From Phytopseudomonas seleniipraecipitans (lineage in GTDB: Bacteria > Pseudomonadota > Gammaproteobacteria > Pseudomonadales > Pseudomonadaceae), in the NCBI RefSeq assembly GCF_900102335.1, contig NZ_FNBM01000001.1:868001-932000 (forward strand): a stretch of DNA of 64,000 bases, read 5' to 3'. The translations under genes and the position numbers were made by a program. Shown in pieces: positions 56,143-64,000 of the stretch. Under the pieces are notes generated by a model. It was not told where the DNA came from and did not search any database. It saw only the letters and a list, made by a program, of their open reading frames with translations. Positions within the stretch are counted from its first letter, which is position 1; each line of letters opens with the position of its first letter.

Positions 56143-56484
56143 TCAGGCCGAGTCGGACGCTTTTTCCGGTTTTTCGCTCTGCGCAGCTGCAGCTCGTTTG
56201 CGCAAATTAGGAAAGGTCTCAAGGGCGATACGCAACCAGCGCCGCCACTGACCGCCGCGCATCCCCAACAGCGTCAACGCGAATGCCCCGCCGGTGATCC
56301 ATAGTGGCGCATTGCTGCCTTTGAGTTCGTCACGCCAGTGATTGCCGAAGTCCTTGGCTTTCTGCAGGGGCTGCAGGATGACCATGGTTTCGTGACGAAT
56401 CTCCTGACGATGCATTTCCAGGCGCAGGCGCAGCATGGTTTTGCGCAATTGCTGGGTAGACGCCTTGGCGTTGGCACGGCTCAT
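56143..56484 (-). CDS. YqjK-like small membrane-linked protein
   Basis: Protein of 113 residues: a basic amphipathic N-terminal helix (MSRANAKASTQQLRKTMLRL) and one short hydrophobic stretch near residues 58-75. Third gene of a three-gene set with DUF883 and holin-like genes, which matches the yqjD-yqjE-yqjK order of E. coli. Its start overlaps the previous gene by four bases. Assignment rests mostly on position. Confidence 0.75.
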   Translation of the reverse strand: MSRANAKASTQQLRKTMLRLRLEMHRQEIRHETMVILQPLQKAKDFGNHWRDELKGSNAPLWITGGAFALTLLGMRGGQWRRWLRIALETFPNLRKRAAAAQSEKPEKASDSA

Positions 56485-56867
56485 GGCAGCAGTTGCTCCC
56501 TGTCACGGGCAAGCTCTTCGAGGCTGGCGCTGAAAGGCGCAGGGGCAGTGCGCATGCGCTGAACGAGGCTAGCAGCGCAGCCCAGCAAACCCAGTGCATA
56601 GAAGAGGCAGAGCAGTGAGATTACCCAGAAGCGGTAGCTGTCCCAGAACAGGATCAGCAACGCGGCAGACAGGCCGACGATCAATAACAGCCCGAACAGC
56701 ACGCACAGGCCGGTGAGAATCAGCAGGGCGACCGTGCGCGCCTGCTGTTCCCGGATCTCTTCGCTGAAGAGGGCCACATGGCCATGAACCAGCCCGAGCA
56801 GGGCACCGGCCAGGCGCCGCGGCGAAGGGCCACGGCTGGGAGGTGCTGCTGTCTGGCTGTCATCCAT
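56481..56867 (-). CDS. YqjE / phage-holin-3_6-like membrane protein
   Basis: Protein of 128 residues with two spans (about 46-66 and 72-95) after a soluble N-terminus, the pattern of the YqjE/DUF1469 (Phage_holin_3_6) family. It is not from a prophage: no other phage gene is near, and the neighbours are DUF883 and a YqjK-like protein. Overlaps the next gene (ATGA). Function unknown, likely envelope stress or ribosome-membrane tethering by analogy. Confidence 0.85.
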   Translation of the reverse strand: MDDSQTAAPPSRGPSPRRLAGALLGLVHGHVALFSEEIREQQARTVALLILTGLCVLFGLLLIVGLSAALLILFWDSYRFWVISLLCLFYALGLLGCAASLVQRMRTAPAPFSASLEELARDREQLLP

Positions 56868-56879
56868 GTGCTGTCCTGA

Positions 56880-57209
56880 TCAACGTCGGCTAATGAGCAT
56901 GCCGACCAGTATACCGATGCCAGCGGCGATGCCGATGGTTTGCCACGGATGCGTCTGTACATAGTCTTCGGTCGCGCCGACCGCGGCCTTGCCGCGCAGT
57001 ACAACGGACTCTTCAGTGTTTTTCAGCGTGGAGCGCGCACGACCCAGGCTTTCTCGGATCTGCGCACGCAGTTCTTCGGCTTGGTCGCCGACCAGGCTGG
57101 CCGAATGCTGCAGCAGTGTTTCGGTGTCGCGCACCAAGGCTTGGAACTCTTCTAGCAGCTCTTCTTTATTGGCAGGTGTAGCCGGACGCGATGGAAGTGG
57201 GCGGGCCAT
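56880..57209 (-). CDS. DUF883 (ElaB/YqjD) family protein
   Basis: Protein of 109 residues with a long soluble helix (LLEEFQALVRDTETLLQHSA) and a C-terminal span IGIAAGIGILVGMLISRR ending in a glycine-rich anchor. This is the ElaB/YqjD/YgaM family, which anchors ribosomes to the inner membrane in stationary phase in E. coli. GGAG upstream of ATG 57209. First gene of a three-gene operon. Confidence 0.92.
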   Translation of the reverse strand: MARPLPSRPATPANKEELLEEFQALVRDTETLLQHSASLVGDQAEELRAQIRESLGRARSTLKNTEESVVLRGKAAVGATEDYVQTHPWQTIGIAAGIGILVGMLISRR

Positions 57210-57576
57210 AGATCGTTCTCCTTTAAGTGTGATGCGGTGTAAGGGTTCGAGTGGCAGTGGATTGGCAGGTTCACTCTATCTGCGAATCGGTCGAAACAGG
57301 GCAGGGCATAGAGGCATAAGGATTGCATTTGCAGGGTTCGGTCACCCAGGCCATGCATGGTTGTGGTGCTTTGGCTGAAAGCCGGGCTACATGCTGGTGC
57401 GCTTATAACCTATTGATAAAGAACGGATAACTAGCAATTGGTGAAAAATGCCAGGCACCAAATCGGCGCCCGGTATAGCGAGCTGGCGGATTGTGATGTG
57501 CGGTGACGCCTCCTAATGGTGCTCACTGGCGTGGCTGTGATCTTTTCTGGTGCCTTTTTTTGGAGCCTCTGCCTCG

Positions 57577-58785
57577 ATGGAAAATCTCAACAGTGCCGTG
57601 CAAACCCTGATTCACGGTTCCAACACCTTGTTCATCCTTATCGGCGCGATCATGGTCCTAGCCATGCACGCTGGTTTCGCGTTTCTCGAAGTGGGCACGG
57701 TGCGGCAAAAGAATCAGGTCAATGCGCTGTCGAAAATACTCTCCGATTTCGCCATTTCTGCCATGGCGTATTTCTTCGTCGGCTACTGGATCGCCTACGG
57801 CGTCACCTTCCTGCATCCAGCCAGTGTGCTGGTCGCAGGCAACGGCTACGCCTTGGTGAAGTTCTTTTTCCTGCTGACGTTCGCCGCGGCCATTCCGGCC
57901 ATCATTTCCGGGGGTATCGCCGAGCGCGCGCGGTTCGGCCCTCAGCTTTGTGCCACGGCACTGATCGTCGCATTCGTCTATCCGTTCTTCGAGGGCATGA
58001 TCTGGAACGGCAACTTCGGCTTGCAGGGCTGGCTGGAAGCGCAGTTCGGTGCGCCGTTCCATGATTTTGCCGGTTCTGTGGTGGTGCATGGTGTTGGCGG
58101 CTGGCTGGCCTTCACCGCAGTGCTCCTGCTCGGCCGCCGCGATGGCCGTTATCGAGATGGCCGACTGGTTGCCATGGCACCATCGAGCATTCCTTTTCTG
58201 GCGCTGGGTTCTTGGATTCTGATCATCGGCTGGTTCGGCTTCAACGTGATGAGCGCGCAGACGCTGGGCAGCATCAGTGGCCTGGTAGCGGTGAACACGC
58301 TGATGGCCATGGTCGGTGGCACCCTGGCTGCGTTGATTGTCGGGCGCAATGACCCTGGCTTCCTGCACAACGGACCGCTGGCCGGGTTGGTGGCCATCTG
58401 CGCGGGTTCAGATCTCATGCACCCAGTGGGTGCGCTGGTCACCGGGGCGATCGCTGGCGCACTGTTCGTCTGGGCGTTTACCGCGACCCAGGTCAAGTGG
58501 AAGATCGACGACGTGCTGGGTGTCTGGCCGCTGCACGGGCTGTGCGGTGTCTGGGGCGGCGTCGCCTGCGGCATCTTCGGCCAGACTCTGTGGGGCGGCC
58601 TGGGCGGTGTCAGCCTGGTCAGTCAACTGCTTGGCAGCGCCTTGGGCGTGGTGGTGGCATTGGTCGGCGGTTTCCTGGTGTATGGCGTGCTCAAGTTGGT
58701 CGTCGGCATCCGCTTGAGTCAAGAGCAGGAATATTACGGCGCCGATCTGTCGATCCATAAGATCGGTGCGGTCAGTCAGGACTGA
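57577..58785 (+). CDS. Ammonium transporter (Amt family)
   Basis: Inner-membrane ammonium channel/transporter of 402 residues from ATG 57577 (MENLNSAVQTLIHGSN), with about 11 spans. The two conserved pore histidines are His171 in VVVHGVGGWLA and His320 in PLHGLCGVWGG. FAFLEVGTVRQKNQ near residue 36 and YPFFEGMIWN near 145 are also family-typical. No glnK (PII) gene is adjacent, unlike the glnK-amtB pair, so this is an additional Amt paralogue. The 367-bp gap upstream shows no sigma-54 site to my eye and no gene. Weak ribosome site (GGAG 12 bases away). Confidence 0.92.
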   Translation: MENLNSAVQTLIHGSNTLFILIGAIMVLAMHAGFAFLEVGTVRQKNQVNALSKILSDFAISAMAYFFVGYWIAYGVTFLHPASVLVAGNGYALVKFFFLLTFAAAIPAIISGGIAERARFGPQLCATALIVAFVYPFFEGMIWNGNFGLQGWLEAQFGAPFHDFAGSVVVHGVGGWLAFTAVLLLGRRDGRYRDGRLVAMAPSSIPFLALGSWILIIGWFGFNVMSAQTLGSISGLVAVNTLMAMVGGTLAALIVGRNDPGFLHNGPLAGLVAICAGSDLMHPVGALVTGAIAGALFVWAFTATQVKWKIDDVLGVWPLHGLCGVWGGVACGIFGQTLWGGLGGVSLVSQLLGSALGVVVALVGGFLVYGVLKLVVGIRLSQEQEYYGADLSIHKIGAVSQD

Positions 58786-58835
58786 GGTTGTTGCGAAAAG
58801 GACCGCCCCTTGATCGATTGTCTGTCGGGCGGCCC

Positions 58836-58862
58836 TAAACTTTTACCGGAAGCTGCCGTCAA
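58836..58862 (+). promoter_or_regulatory. Sigma-28 (FliA) type promoter
   Basis: TAAA (58836-58839), 15 bases, then GCCGTCAA (58855-58862), against the consensus TAAA-N15-GCCGATAA: the -35 is perfect, spacing exact, -10 six of eight. About 31 bp before ATG 58894. This predicts co-regulation with flagellar and chemotaxis genes, consistent with cheV two genes downstream. Confidence 0.6.
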
Positions 58863-58893
58863 CCTTGCACATGCTCCGTTTCGGTGACTTGCC

Positions 58894-60018
58894 ATGACTG
58901 TTTCCCTTCCGCTGTCGACCGCAACAACAGGCCGTTCTCCTCAGATCGGTTCTCAGACCCCCATCCGCAACGCGGCTGATGCTCAGGTCGCGTTGTCCAA
59001 CCGGCTTGCTGAACGCCTCGGTTTGCCAGCGGGCTCGCTGACGGCCAAGCAGGATGACTTTTCGCCGGAGAAGGTGGCGGATCGCGTGCTCGGTTTCATC
59101 GAACAGCGACTGAAGAGCGAAGCTGCCGGCGGCGCCGACCCCGAGAAGTTGCAAAAGCTGTTGGATCAGGCGCGTTCAGGTGTAGAGAAGGGCTTCGGTG
59201 AAGCCCGCAAGATTCTCGACGGCATGGGCTTGCTACAAGGCAAGGTCGCCACTGACATCGACGATACCTTCCAGCGTATCCAGCAGGGTTTCGCCGGGCT
59301 CGACAAACAGTACGGCGCCGCGCCAGCAGCCGGGGGCAATAGCGGCGTCACGCCGAGCTCCAGCGATCGTTTCGCGGCGGTAGCGGAGAGCTTTGAACTG
59401 GACATCACCACCCGTGACGGCGACCGTTTGCGGGTATCCATCGCCCAGGCATCGGCCGCTTGGTCGCGTACCGAGGGCGCTAATAGCCAGTCTGGCAGTA
59501 TGCAGATCGGTGGCTGGCAGGTAGAGGTGGAGGGTGACCTGGATGATCAGGAGAAGGCCGCACTGGAAAAGCTGTTCAGTCAGGTGCAGGACCTGTCCAA
59601 CTCCTTCTACTCTGGCGATGTGGGCGGCGCTTTCGATCGTGCCATGTCGCTCGAAATGGATGGCTCGCAACTGGCCTCCATGTCGTTGCGCCTTACCCAG
59701 ACCAGCGTACGCCAGGCCACCGACACCTATGGGTCGGTATCCAGCCAGGGCGGCCAGCCGGCCAGTGCGGTCAACGGCGCGCTAACCGACTACGCGCAGG
59801 GCTTGCTGGACGCAATGCGTACGGCAAATGAGTGGGTCAGCGACGGTAAAGGACTGCTGCAGGATCTGCTCAAAGGGGGCTTCTCTCTGGACGAACGTTT
59901 CGACACTGCGCGGCTGGAAAAGGCCGAGCAACTCAACGGTCGCTTGCTTGATGGGCTGCAAGGATTGCTGAGCTCCACCCTGGCGCCGAAAGCAGGCGAG
60001 GGTGCGGCCAACGCGTGA
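58894..60018 (+). CDS. DUF5610 family protein
   Basis: Protein of 374 residues, starting MTVSLPLSTATTGRSPQIG; no signal peptide or span. Residues about 30-130 are helical (VADRVLGFIEQRLKSEAAGG), the middle has a beta-rich part (SFELDITTRDGDRLRVSIAQ) and the end is again helical. It matches the DUF5610 type of Pseudomonas protein, function unknown. A sigma-28-type promoter just upstream suggests a link to motility. Ribosome site GGTGA. Confidence 0.8.
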   Translation: MTVSLPLSTATTGRSPQIGSQTPIRNAADAQVALSNRLAERLGLPAGSLTAKQDDFSPEKVADRVLGFIEQRLKSEAAGGADPEKLQKLLDQARSGVEKGFGEARKILDGMGLLQGKVATDIDDTFQRIQQGFAGLDKQYGAAPAAGGNSGVTPSSSDRFAAVAESFELDITTRDGDRLRVSIAQASAAWSRTEGANSQSGSMQIGGWQVEVEGDLDDQEKAALEKLFSQVQDLSNSFYSGDVGGAFDRAMSLEMDGSQLASMSLRLTQTSVRQATDTYGSVSSQGGQPASAVNGALTDYAQGLLDAMRTANEWVSDGKGLLQDLLKGGFSLDERFDTARLEKAEQLNGRLLDGLQGLLSSTLAPKAGEGAANA

Positions 60019-60078
60019 GGCGGCAGGTTCGGGTGGTAGTGGTAGACTGCCACCTTTGTCATCGTGGAGGCATGAGTC

Positions 60079-60315
60079 ATGCTCCCTGAGTGCCAATTAC
60101 TGGGCACCCTTGGTTGCCATCTGTGCGAATACGCCGAGGCGGTATTGATGCCCTTCGTGGAGCGTGGCTTGCTGGTTGAGTTGGTCGACATCGCCGACCG
60201 TGAAGAGTGGCTTGAGCACTATGCGCTGTTGATTCCGGTGCTCAAGCGCACCGATACGAATGCCGAGTTGCTCTGGCCCTTCGACGCACCGCAGGTAGCC
60301 GCCTTTCTCGGCTGA
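60079..60315 (+). CDS. Glutaredoxin-like thioredoxin-fold protein
   Basis: Protein of 78 residues with CHLC (Cys13-Cys16) after a short strand, the thioredoxin-fold redox motif of DUF836/glutaredoxin-like family (GTLGCHLCEYAEAVLMP, then a cis-Pro region IPVLKR). Cytoplasmic; probably reduces disulfides of an unknown partner. Start ATG 60079; GGAGG lies upstream. Confidence 0.9.
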   Translation: MLPECQLLGTLGCHLCEYAEAVLMPFVERGLLVELVDIADREEWLEHYALLIPVLKRTDTNAELLWPFDAPQVAAFLG

Positions 60316-60398
60316 TCAATTGCTTGAACAACGACGAGCCTGACGCATAGCAGTCCGGCCGGGTTTTATTTTTTTGGAATGACTGGGGAGTGAGATCC

Positions 60399-61286
60399 AT
60401 GAGTATGGTGCTGGGCGATGCGCTATCGCTGTTGCTGTTTCGTTTGCACAGTGGCCGGTTGCTGGGCATCAATCTGCTCAAGGTCAACGAGATCATTCCT
60501 TGTCCGCCGCTGACCAAGATGCCCAGCCGGCATCCTCATGTACGCGGCGTGGCGACTTTGCGCGGTGCGGCACTTACTGTCATCGACCTGGCGCGGGCGA
60601 TCGGCGAACGCGGCGGCGGCGATAGCCAGGACGGATGCCTGATCGTTACCGAGCTGAGCCGCTCGCGGCAGGGGCTGCATGTGCACAGCGTCGAGCGCAT
60701 CGTACAGTGCTCGACCCGCGACGTGCGCCCACCGCCCGCCGGCGCTGGGGGCCGGGCCTTCATTACCGGCGTGACGCAAATTGACGGCACCATCGTGCAG
60801 ATTCTCGATATCGAGAAAGTGCTCCACGAAATCGCCCCCGCTCCCGTTGAAGAGGTCGCCGAGCAGTTACTCAGTCCGGCAGAGCGACAGCTTCTGCAAG
60901 GTCGCCGCGTGCTCGTCGTCGATGACTCTCAAGTAGCGCTGCAGCAGACGCTGATCACCTTGCGCAAGCTCGAGCTGGATTGCCAGGCGGTGCGTAGCGC
61001 CGCGGCCGCGCTGGAACTCCTGCACGCGTCGCAGCGCGACGGCCAGCCAATCGAGGTGCTGGTGTCAGACATCGAAATGCCGGAAATGGATGGCTACGCT
61101 CTGGTGCAGCAGATCCGCAAGGATGCCGTGCTGGGCGAGACCTATGTGCTGCTGCACACCTCGTTGGACAGCACCATGAACACCGAAAAAGCCCGCGCCG
61201 TGGGCGCCAACGACGTACTCACCAAGTTCTCCAGTGTCGATCTCAGCAAAGCCCTGCTGCGCGCTTTCCAGCGTCTCGACGACTGA
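60399..61286 (+). CDS. cheV: Chemotaxis coupling protein CheV
   Basis: Protein of 295 residues: CheW domain (residues about 5-150, SGRLLGINLLKVNEIIPCPP) and receiver domain (about 170-290). The receiver has VLVVDDSQVALQQ, phosphoacceptor Asp224 in VSDIEMPEMDGYALVQQIRK, and a Thr/Ser plus Lys in LLHTSLDS and DVLTKFS. It couples receptors to CheA and may act as a phosphate sink. ATG 60399 follows GGGGAG. The nearby sigma-28-type promoter two genes upstream may also reach it. Confidence 0.93.
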   Translation: MSMVLGDALSLLLFRLHSGRLLGINLLKVNEIIPCPPLTKMPSRHPHVRGVATLRGAALTVIDLARAIGERGGGDSQDGCLIVTELSRSRQGLHVHSVERIVQCSTRDVRPPPAGAGGRAFITGVTQIDGTIVQILDIEKVLHEIAPAPVEEVAEQLLSPAERQLLQGRRVLVVDDSQVALQQTLITLRKLELDCQAVRSAAAALELLHASQRDGQPIEVLVSDIEMPEMDGYALVQQIRKDAVLGETYVLLHTSLDSTMNTEKARAVGANDVLTKFSSVDLSKALLRAFQRLDD

Positions 61287-61327
61287 CCCGGGTGCGTCAA
61301 CAGGGATGAGCGGGCGCGCTCATCAAG

Positions 61328-61822
61328 CTATTCGACGCGCTGCTCGCCGCTGAATTGCAGGGTGATCTTGCAGCGTCGGCAGAAATAGCGGCGTCCTTTG
61401 ACGACCAGCGCGTGGCGCTGGGCCGAGAAGGGAAACTCGCCTTGCGGGCACTGGCAGCGGTAGATGAATCGGCTGACCTGCCGACGTTTCACCTCATAAC
61501 TATGGCAGCGATGGGGCGGCAGTTCGTAAACCCCGCGCATTATCAGCTGCCATTCCTCGCCGTGCGGCTGGATGCTCAAGCCGAACAGTTGATGGGCGAC
61601 CAGATGCGCTACCTCGTGGGGGACCGTCTGGCGCAGGAAGTCTTCCTGGTTGTCACGATAAAGCTGCGGGTTGAAGCGCAGTTTGTTTTCCGTGAGATGC
61701 GCCACGCCAGCCTTCTGCCCGCGCAGCTTGAAGCTTACCTCGGGGCGTTTGAAGGATTGCTTGAAGAAGTTTTCGGCCTGCTGATAGCAGGTTTCGACGC
61801 GGGCATGGATCTGGTCGGGCAT
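61328..61822 (-). CDS. sprT: SprT-like zinc metalloprotein
   Basis: Protein of 164 residues from ATG 61822 (MPDQIHARVETCYQQAENFF); the frame extends upstream without a ribosome site. HEVAHLVAHQ at residues 69-78 is the HExxH zinc motif. The C-terminal zinc ribbon is seen as CQCPQG and FCRRCKITL. SprT/SPRTN proteins are proteases or chaperone-like; in bacteria the role is poorly known. It follows the DnaJ-like gene on the same strand, 88 bp after it. Confidence 0.93.
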   Translation of the reverse strand: MPDQIHARVETCYQQAENFFKQSFKRPEVSFKLRGQKAGVAHLTENKLRFNPQLYRDNQEDFLRQTVPHEVAHLVAHQLFGLSIQPHGEEWQLIMRGVYELPPHRCHSYEVKRRQVSRFIYRCQCPQGEFPFSAQRHALVVKGRRYFCRRCKITLQFSGEQRVE

Positions 61823-61910
61823 GAGGGCTTCGGAGGCAGGTGACTGTCGTCGATTATGCCGCAGATCGGTGCTTCTCGCAGTGTGGAAAGGCTGAGCGGT
61901 GTTCACCCCT

Positions 61911-62489
61911 TCATCGGTAATAGCGCTGCAGGGTTTCCATGGCGTGATTGATCCGTTGCAGGTGCTGCGTGCTGCCGCCGCGGTCTGGATGATGAACGCT
62001 CACCAACTGACGATACCGCTGCCGAATGGTCGCCAGGTCGAGCTCGCCGCCCTGTGGGTCGAGTTCGAGTGCCGCCAGGGCGAGCTGTTTTTCTTCGCCA
62101 CCTTGCAGGCGCATCCAGAAATTACCCAGCAGCTTGTGCACGTCTTCCGCGCCGGTATCACGCAGCTGAGTCAGGTCGAGGTAGTAGTCGCGCAGCGGAT
62201 CGTTTTCACTGAGCGCACGCTCGCCCTCCTGATAGGGCAGCAGACGAATGCACAGCGGGCTGATCTGCAGCAACGCCGAGCCCTGCCCATGCAACTGATC
62301 GCGTAGCGTATAGAGCGTATGAAACAGCAGGAAGTGCGTGCGGAACAGTTCCAGCGGATCGGTCGGCAGGCGTTCATCTGCGCCTTGCCAGCGGCTCAGG
62401 CGCAGCAGCAATTCATACTCGGAAAGGCCTTCGGGAGCGGCCTCCAGCAGTTCGAGCAATTGCGGAGTTGGAGCAATTTCTTCGTTCAT
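61911..62489 (-). CDS. DnaJ-related protein
   Basis: Protein of 192 residues: an N-terminal DNAJ-related domain (residues about 8-120, [20 protein letters not shown]) and a C-terminal J domain about 135-192, with the HPD tripeptide in [17 protein letters not shown]. It should stimulate an Hsp70 (DnaK). Cytoplasmic. Divergent from ttcA over 155 bp. Confidence 0.92.
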   Translation of the reverse strand: MNEEIAPTPQLLELLEAAPEGLSEYELLLRLSRWQGADERLPTDPLELFRTHFLLFHTLYTLRDQLHGQGSALLQISPLCIRLLPYQEGERALSENDPLRDYYLDLTQLRDTGAEDVHKLLGNFWMRLQGGEEKQLALAALELDPQGGELDLATIRQRYRQLVSVHHPDRGGSTQHLQRINHAMETLQRYYR

Positions 62490-62644
62490 CGCATCACCTT
62501 AGCCGAAGGCCGGCGGGCTTGCACAATGAAGCGGCGACGGCGTTTAGGTCGATCGGCGACGGTTGGTGCTTTTGTGGCTGGGGTGCGCCTGGTTTTCTGG
62601 GTAAAATGGGCGGCTTCAGTACTTCTAGCGGATTTTTGCGCGCC

Positions 62645-63469
62645 ATGGGCACCCTCTCGGTCAATCAGAACAAGCTGCAAAAACGCCTGCGTCGTCAGGC
62701 CGGCGAAGCCATTGCCGATTTCAACATGATCGAGGAGGGCGACAAGGTCATGGTCTGCCTGTCCGGCGGCAAGGACAGCTACACCATGCTCGATATCCTG
62801 CTGTACCTGCAGAAGGTCGCGCCCATTCACTTCGATATCGTCGCGGTGAACATGGATCAGAAGCAGCCCGGCTTCCCTGAGCACGTGCTGCCGGCCTACC
62901 TGGAATCCATCGGCGTGCCTTATCACATCGTCGAGAAGGACACCTATTCGGTGGTCAAGGAGAAGATTCCGGAAGGCAAGACCACCTGCTCGCTGTGTTC
63001 GCGCCTGCGCCGCGGCACGCTGTACACCTTTGCGGATGAAATCGGCGCGACCAAGATGGCCCTCGGTCACCACCGAGACGACATTCTCGAGACCTTCTTC
63101 CTCAACATGTTTTACGGCGGTACCCTCAAGGCTATGCCGCCTAAGCTGCGTGCGGACGATGGGCGCAACGTGGTGATTCGCCCGCTGGCGTATTGCAACG
63201 AGGCCGACATCGAGGCCTATAGCACGCTCAAGGAATTCCCCATCATTCCGTGCAACCTCTGCGGCTCCCAGGAGAACCTGCAGCGCCAGGTGGTCAAGGA
63301 GATGCTGCAGGATTGGGAACGCAAATCGCCGGGCCGCACGGAAATCATGTTCCGTGCCTTGCAGAACGTGGTGCCGTCGCAACTGGCTGACCGCAACTTG
63401 TTCGACTTCGCCAGCCTGAAAATCGACGAGCAGGCCACGCCGCGCTTTCTGAACGTGATGAACCTGTAA
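62645..63469 (+). CDS. ttcA: tRNA 2-thiocytidine biosynthesis protein TtcA
   Basis: Thiolates C32 of certain tRNAs using an iron-sulfur cluster and ATP. 274 residues from ATG 62645 ([20 protein letters not shown]). The PP-loop SGGKDS lies near residue 40; Cys pairs CSLC near 115 and CNLC near 205 bind the cluster. [19 protein letters not shown] is family-typical. The long open frame upstream has no ribosome site. A glycosylase gene follows 20 bp later. Confidence 0.97.
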   Translation: MGTLSVNQNKLQKRLRRQAGEAIADFNMIEEGDKVMVCLSGGKDSYTMLDILLYLQKVAPIHFDIVAVNMDQKQPGFPEHVLPAYLESIGVPYHIVEKDTYSVVKEKIPEGKTTCSLCSRLRRGTLYTFADEIGATKMALGHHRDDILETFFLNMFYGGTLKAMPPKLRADDGRNVVIRPLAYCNEADIEAYSTLKEFPIIPCNLCGSQENLQRQVVKEMLQDWERKSPGRTEIMFRALQNVVPSQLADRNLFDFASLKIDEQATPRFLNVMNL

Positions 63470-63489
63470 TCCGAGGACTGGCCGTAACG

Positions 63490-64000
63490 ATGCACGACTA
63501 CCGATGGATGCATGAATACTGCGTCAACCGTTTCGGCTCGGTCGAGGCGCTAGAAGCGCGCCTGCCGCAGCCGGCATCTGACAAGAAGCTGCGGGCTCTG
63601 AGCGATGACCGCTACCTGTCTATCATGAGCCTGCGCATTTTTCGCGCAGGGCTCAAACACAGCCTGGTGGATGCCAAATGGCCGGCTTTCGAAGAGGTTT
63701 TTTTCGGTTTCGATCCTGAGAAGGTTGTGTTGATGGGCGGCGAGCGCCTCGAAAGGCTGATGCAGGACGCCCGTTTGATTCGCCACCTCGGTAAGCTCAA
63801 GAGCGTGCCGCGCAATGCGCAGTTCATTCTCGACGTGGAGCGCGGCGCATTGAGTGGCCCGGCCGCTGCGGTGAAAACCATCACGCCGAAGCCAGGCTTT
63901 GCCTTTGGTGCGCTGATCGCCGATTGGCCGGTGACCGATATCGTCGGCCTGTGGCATTGGCTGGCCAAGCAGGGTACGCAGCTTGGTGGTCTCTCTGCGC
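63490..64000 (+). CDS. DNA-3-methyladenine glycosylase I-like protein, truncated by the window
   Basis: The first 170 residues of a HhH-GPD type repair glycosylase, still open at the right edge. RWMHEYCVNRFGSVEALEAR starts it; LSIMSLRIFRAGLKHSLVDA and WPAFEEVFFGFDPEKVVLMG match the TAG-like family (Ade_glyco) seen in Pseudomonas. It removes alkylated adenine from DNA. It starts at ATG 63490, 20 bp after ttcA. Confidence 0.85.
   Translation, partial: MHDYRWMHEYCVNRFGSVEALEARLPQPASDKKLRALSDDRYLSIMSLRIFRAGLKHSLVDAKWPAFEEVFFGFDPEKVVLMGGERLERLMQDARLIRHLGKLKSVPRNAQFILDVERGALSGPAAAVKTITPKPGFAFGALIADWPVTDIVGLWHWLAKQGTQLGGLSA

Noticed and set aside
56481..56867. Phage-holin-like gene as a sign of a prophage
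   Set aside because: No other phage gene nearby; the ElaB/YqjE/YqjK-type arrangement explains it.
57210..57576. Sigma-54 promoter before the Amt gene, expected for nitrogen control
   Set aside because: No GG-N10-GC pair with acceptable flanks was found in the gap.

Overview
The window is a GC-rich bacterial chromosome segment from a Pseudomonas, judged from protein content and gene order. nadK-metallophosphatase-rhomboid-YeaC-DUF2797-pepN, moxR-DUF58-DUF4381-batA-VWA/TPR-batD, gdhB, and pyrD-rmf-rlmKL-dacB-yggL-dgt follow an order I recall from P. aeruginosa. The integron-type cassette array points to the P. alcaligenes / P. mendocina / P. stutzeri / P. straminea side of the genus, where such chromosomal arrays are known. 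This placement is from memory and was not computed. Both edges cut genes: a PepSY membrane protein on the left and a DNA-3-methyladenine glycosylase-like protein on the right.

Layout. 1-4.7 kb: PepSY protein (-) with a possible Fur box, AraC regulator (-), 2,4-dienoyl-CoA reductase fadH (+). 4.8-14.9 kb: housekeeping block with a coiled-coil protein, a PLP deaminase, DUF1853 (-), nadK, phosphoesterase, rhomboid, YeaC, DUF2797 and pepN. 14.9-22.4 kb: a four-gene envelope operon (DUF1302, DUF1329, YCF48-like, RND/MMPL). It is preceded by a near-consensus sigma-54 promoter and, about 220 bp further upstream, three GTTACC-type half-sites that look like an enhancer. A strong hairpin closes the operon.

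22.6-25.85 kb is the most unusual part: an AT-rich array of six gene cassettes, each ending in a 74-83 bp attC recombination site, with no integrase gene in the window. All six cassette boundaries can be fixed to the base, because the first bases of each cassette are the exact reverse complement of the start of its own attC. The six products are unknown proteins, including one lipoprotein and one Cys-pair protein. The left edge has an attI-like core.

25.9-34.6 kb: LysE exporter, REP-like repeats, AraC regulator and the complete Bat/MoxR operon (all - except LysE). 34.8-41.9 kb: chemoreceptor (-) and the 1,622-residue NAD-glutamate dehydrogenase. 41.9-54.8 kb: lipase-like hydrolase, DUF2835, pyrD, rmf, rlmKL, dacB, YggL, a Cache-HAMP-GAF protein without output domain, a FUSC-type membrane protein and dgt. 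54.9-64 kb: EAL phosphodiesterase, an ElaB/YqjE-type trio, an Amt transporter, a DUF5610 gene with a sigma-28-type promoter, a thioredoxin-fold protein, cheV, sprT, a DnaJ-like protein, ttcA and the truncated glycosylase.

No rRNA, tRNA, CRISPR array, insertion sequence or prophage was recognised. Motif positions were read by eye; family names rest on recognition of motifs and order, not on database searches.
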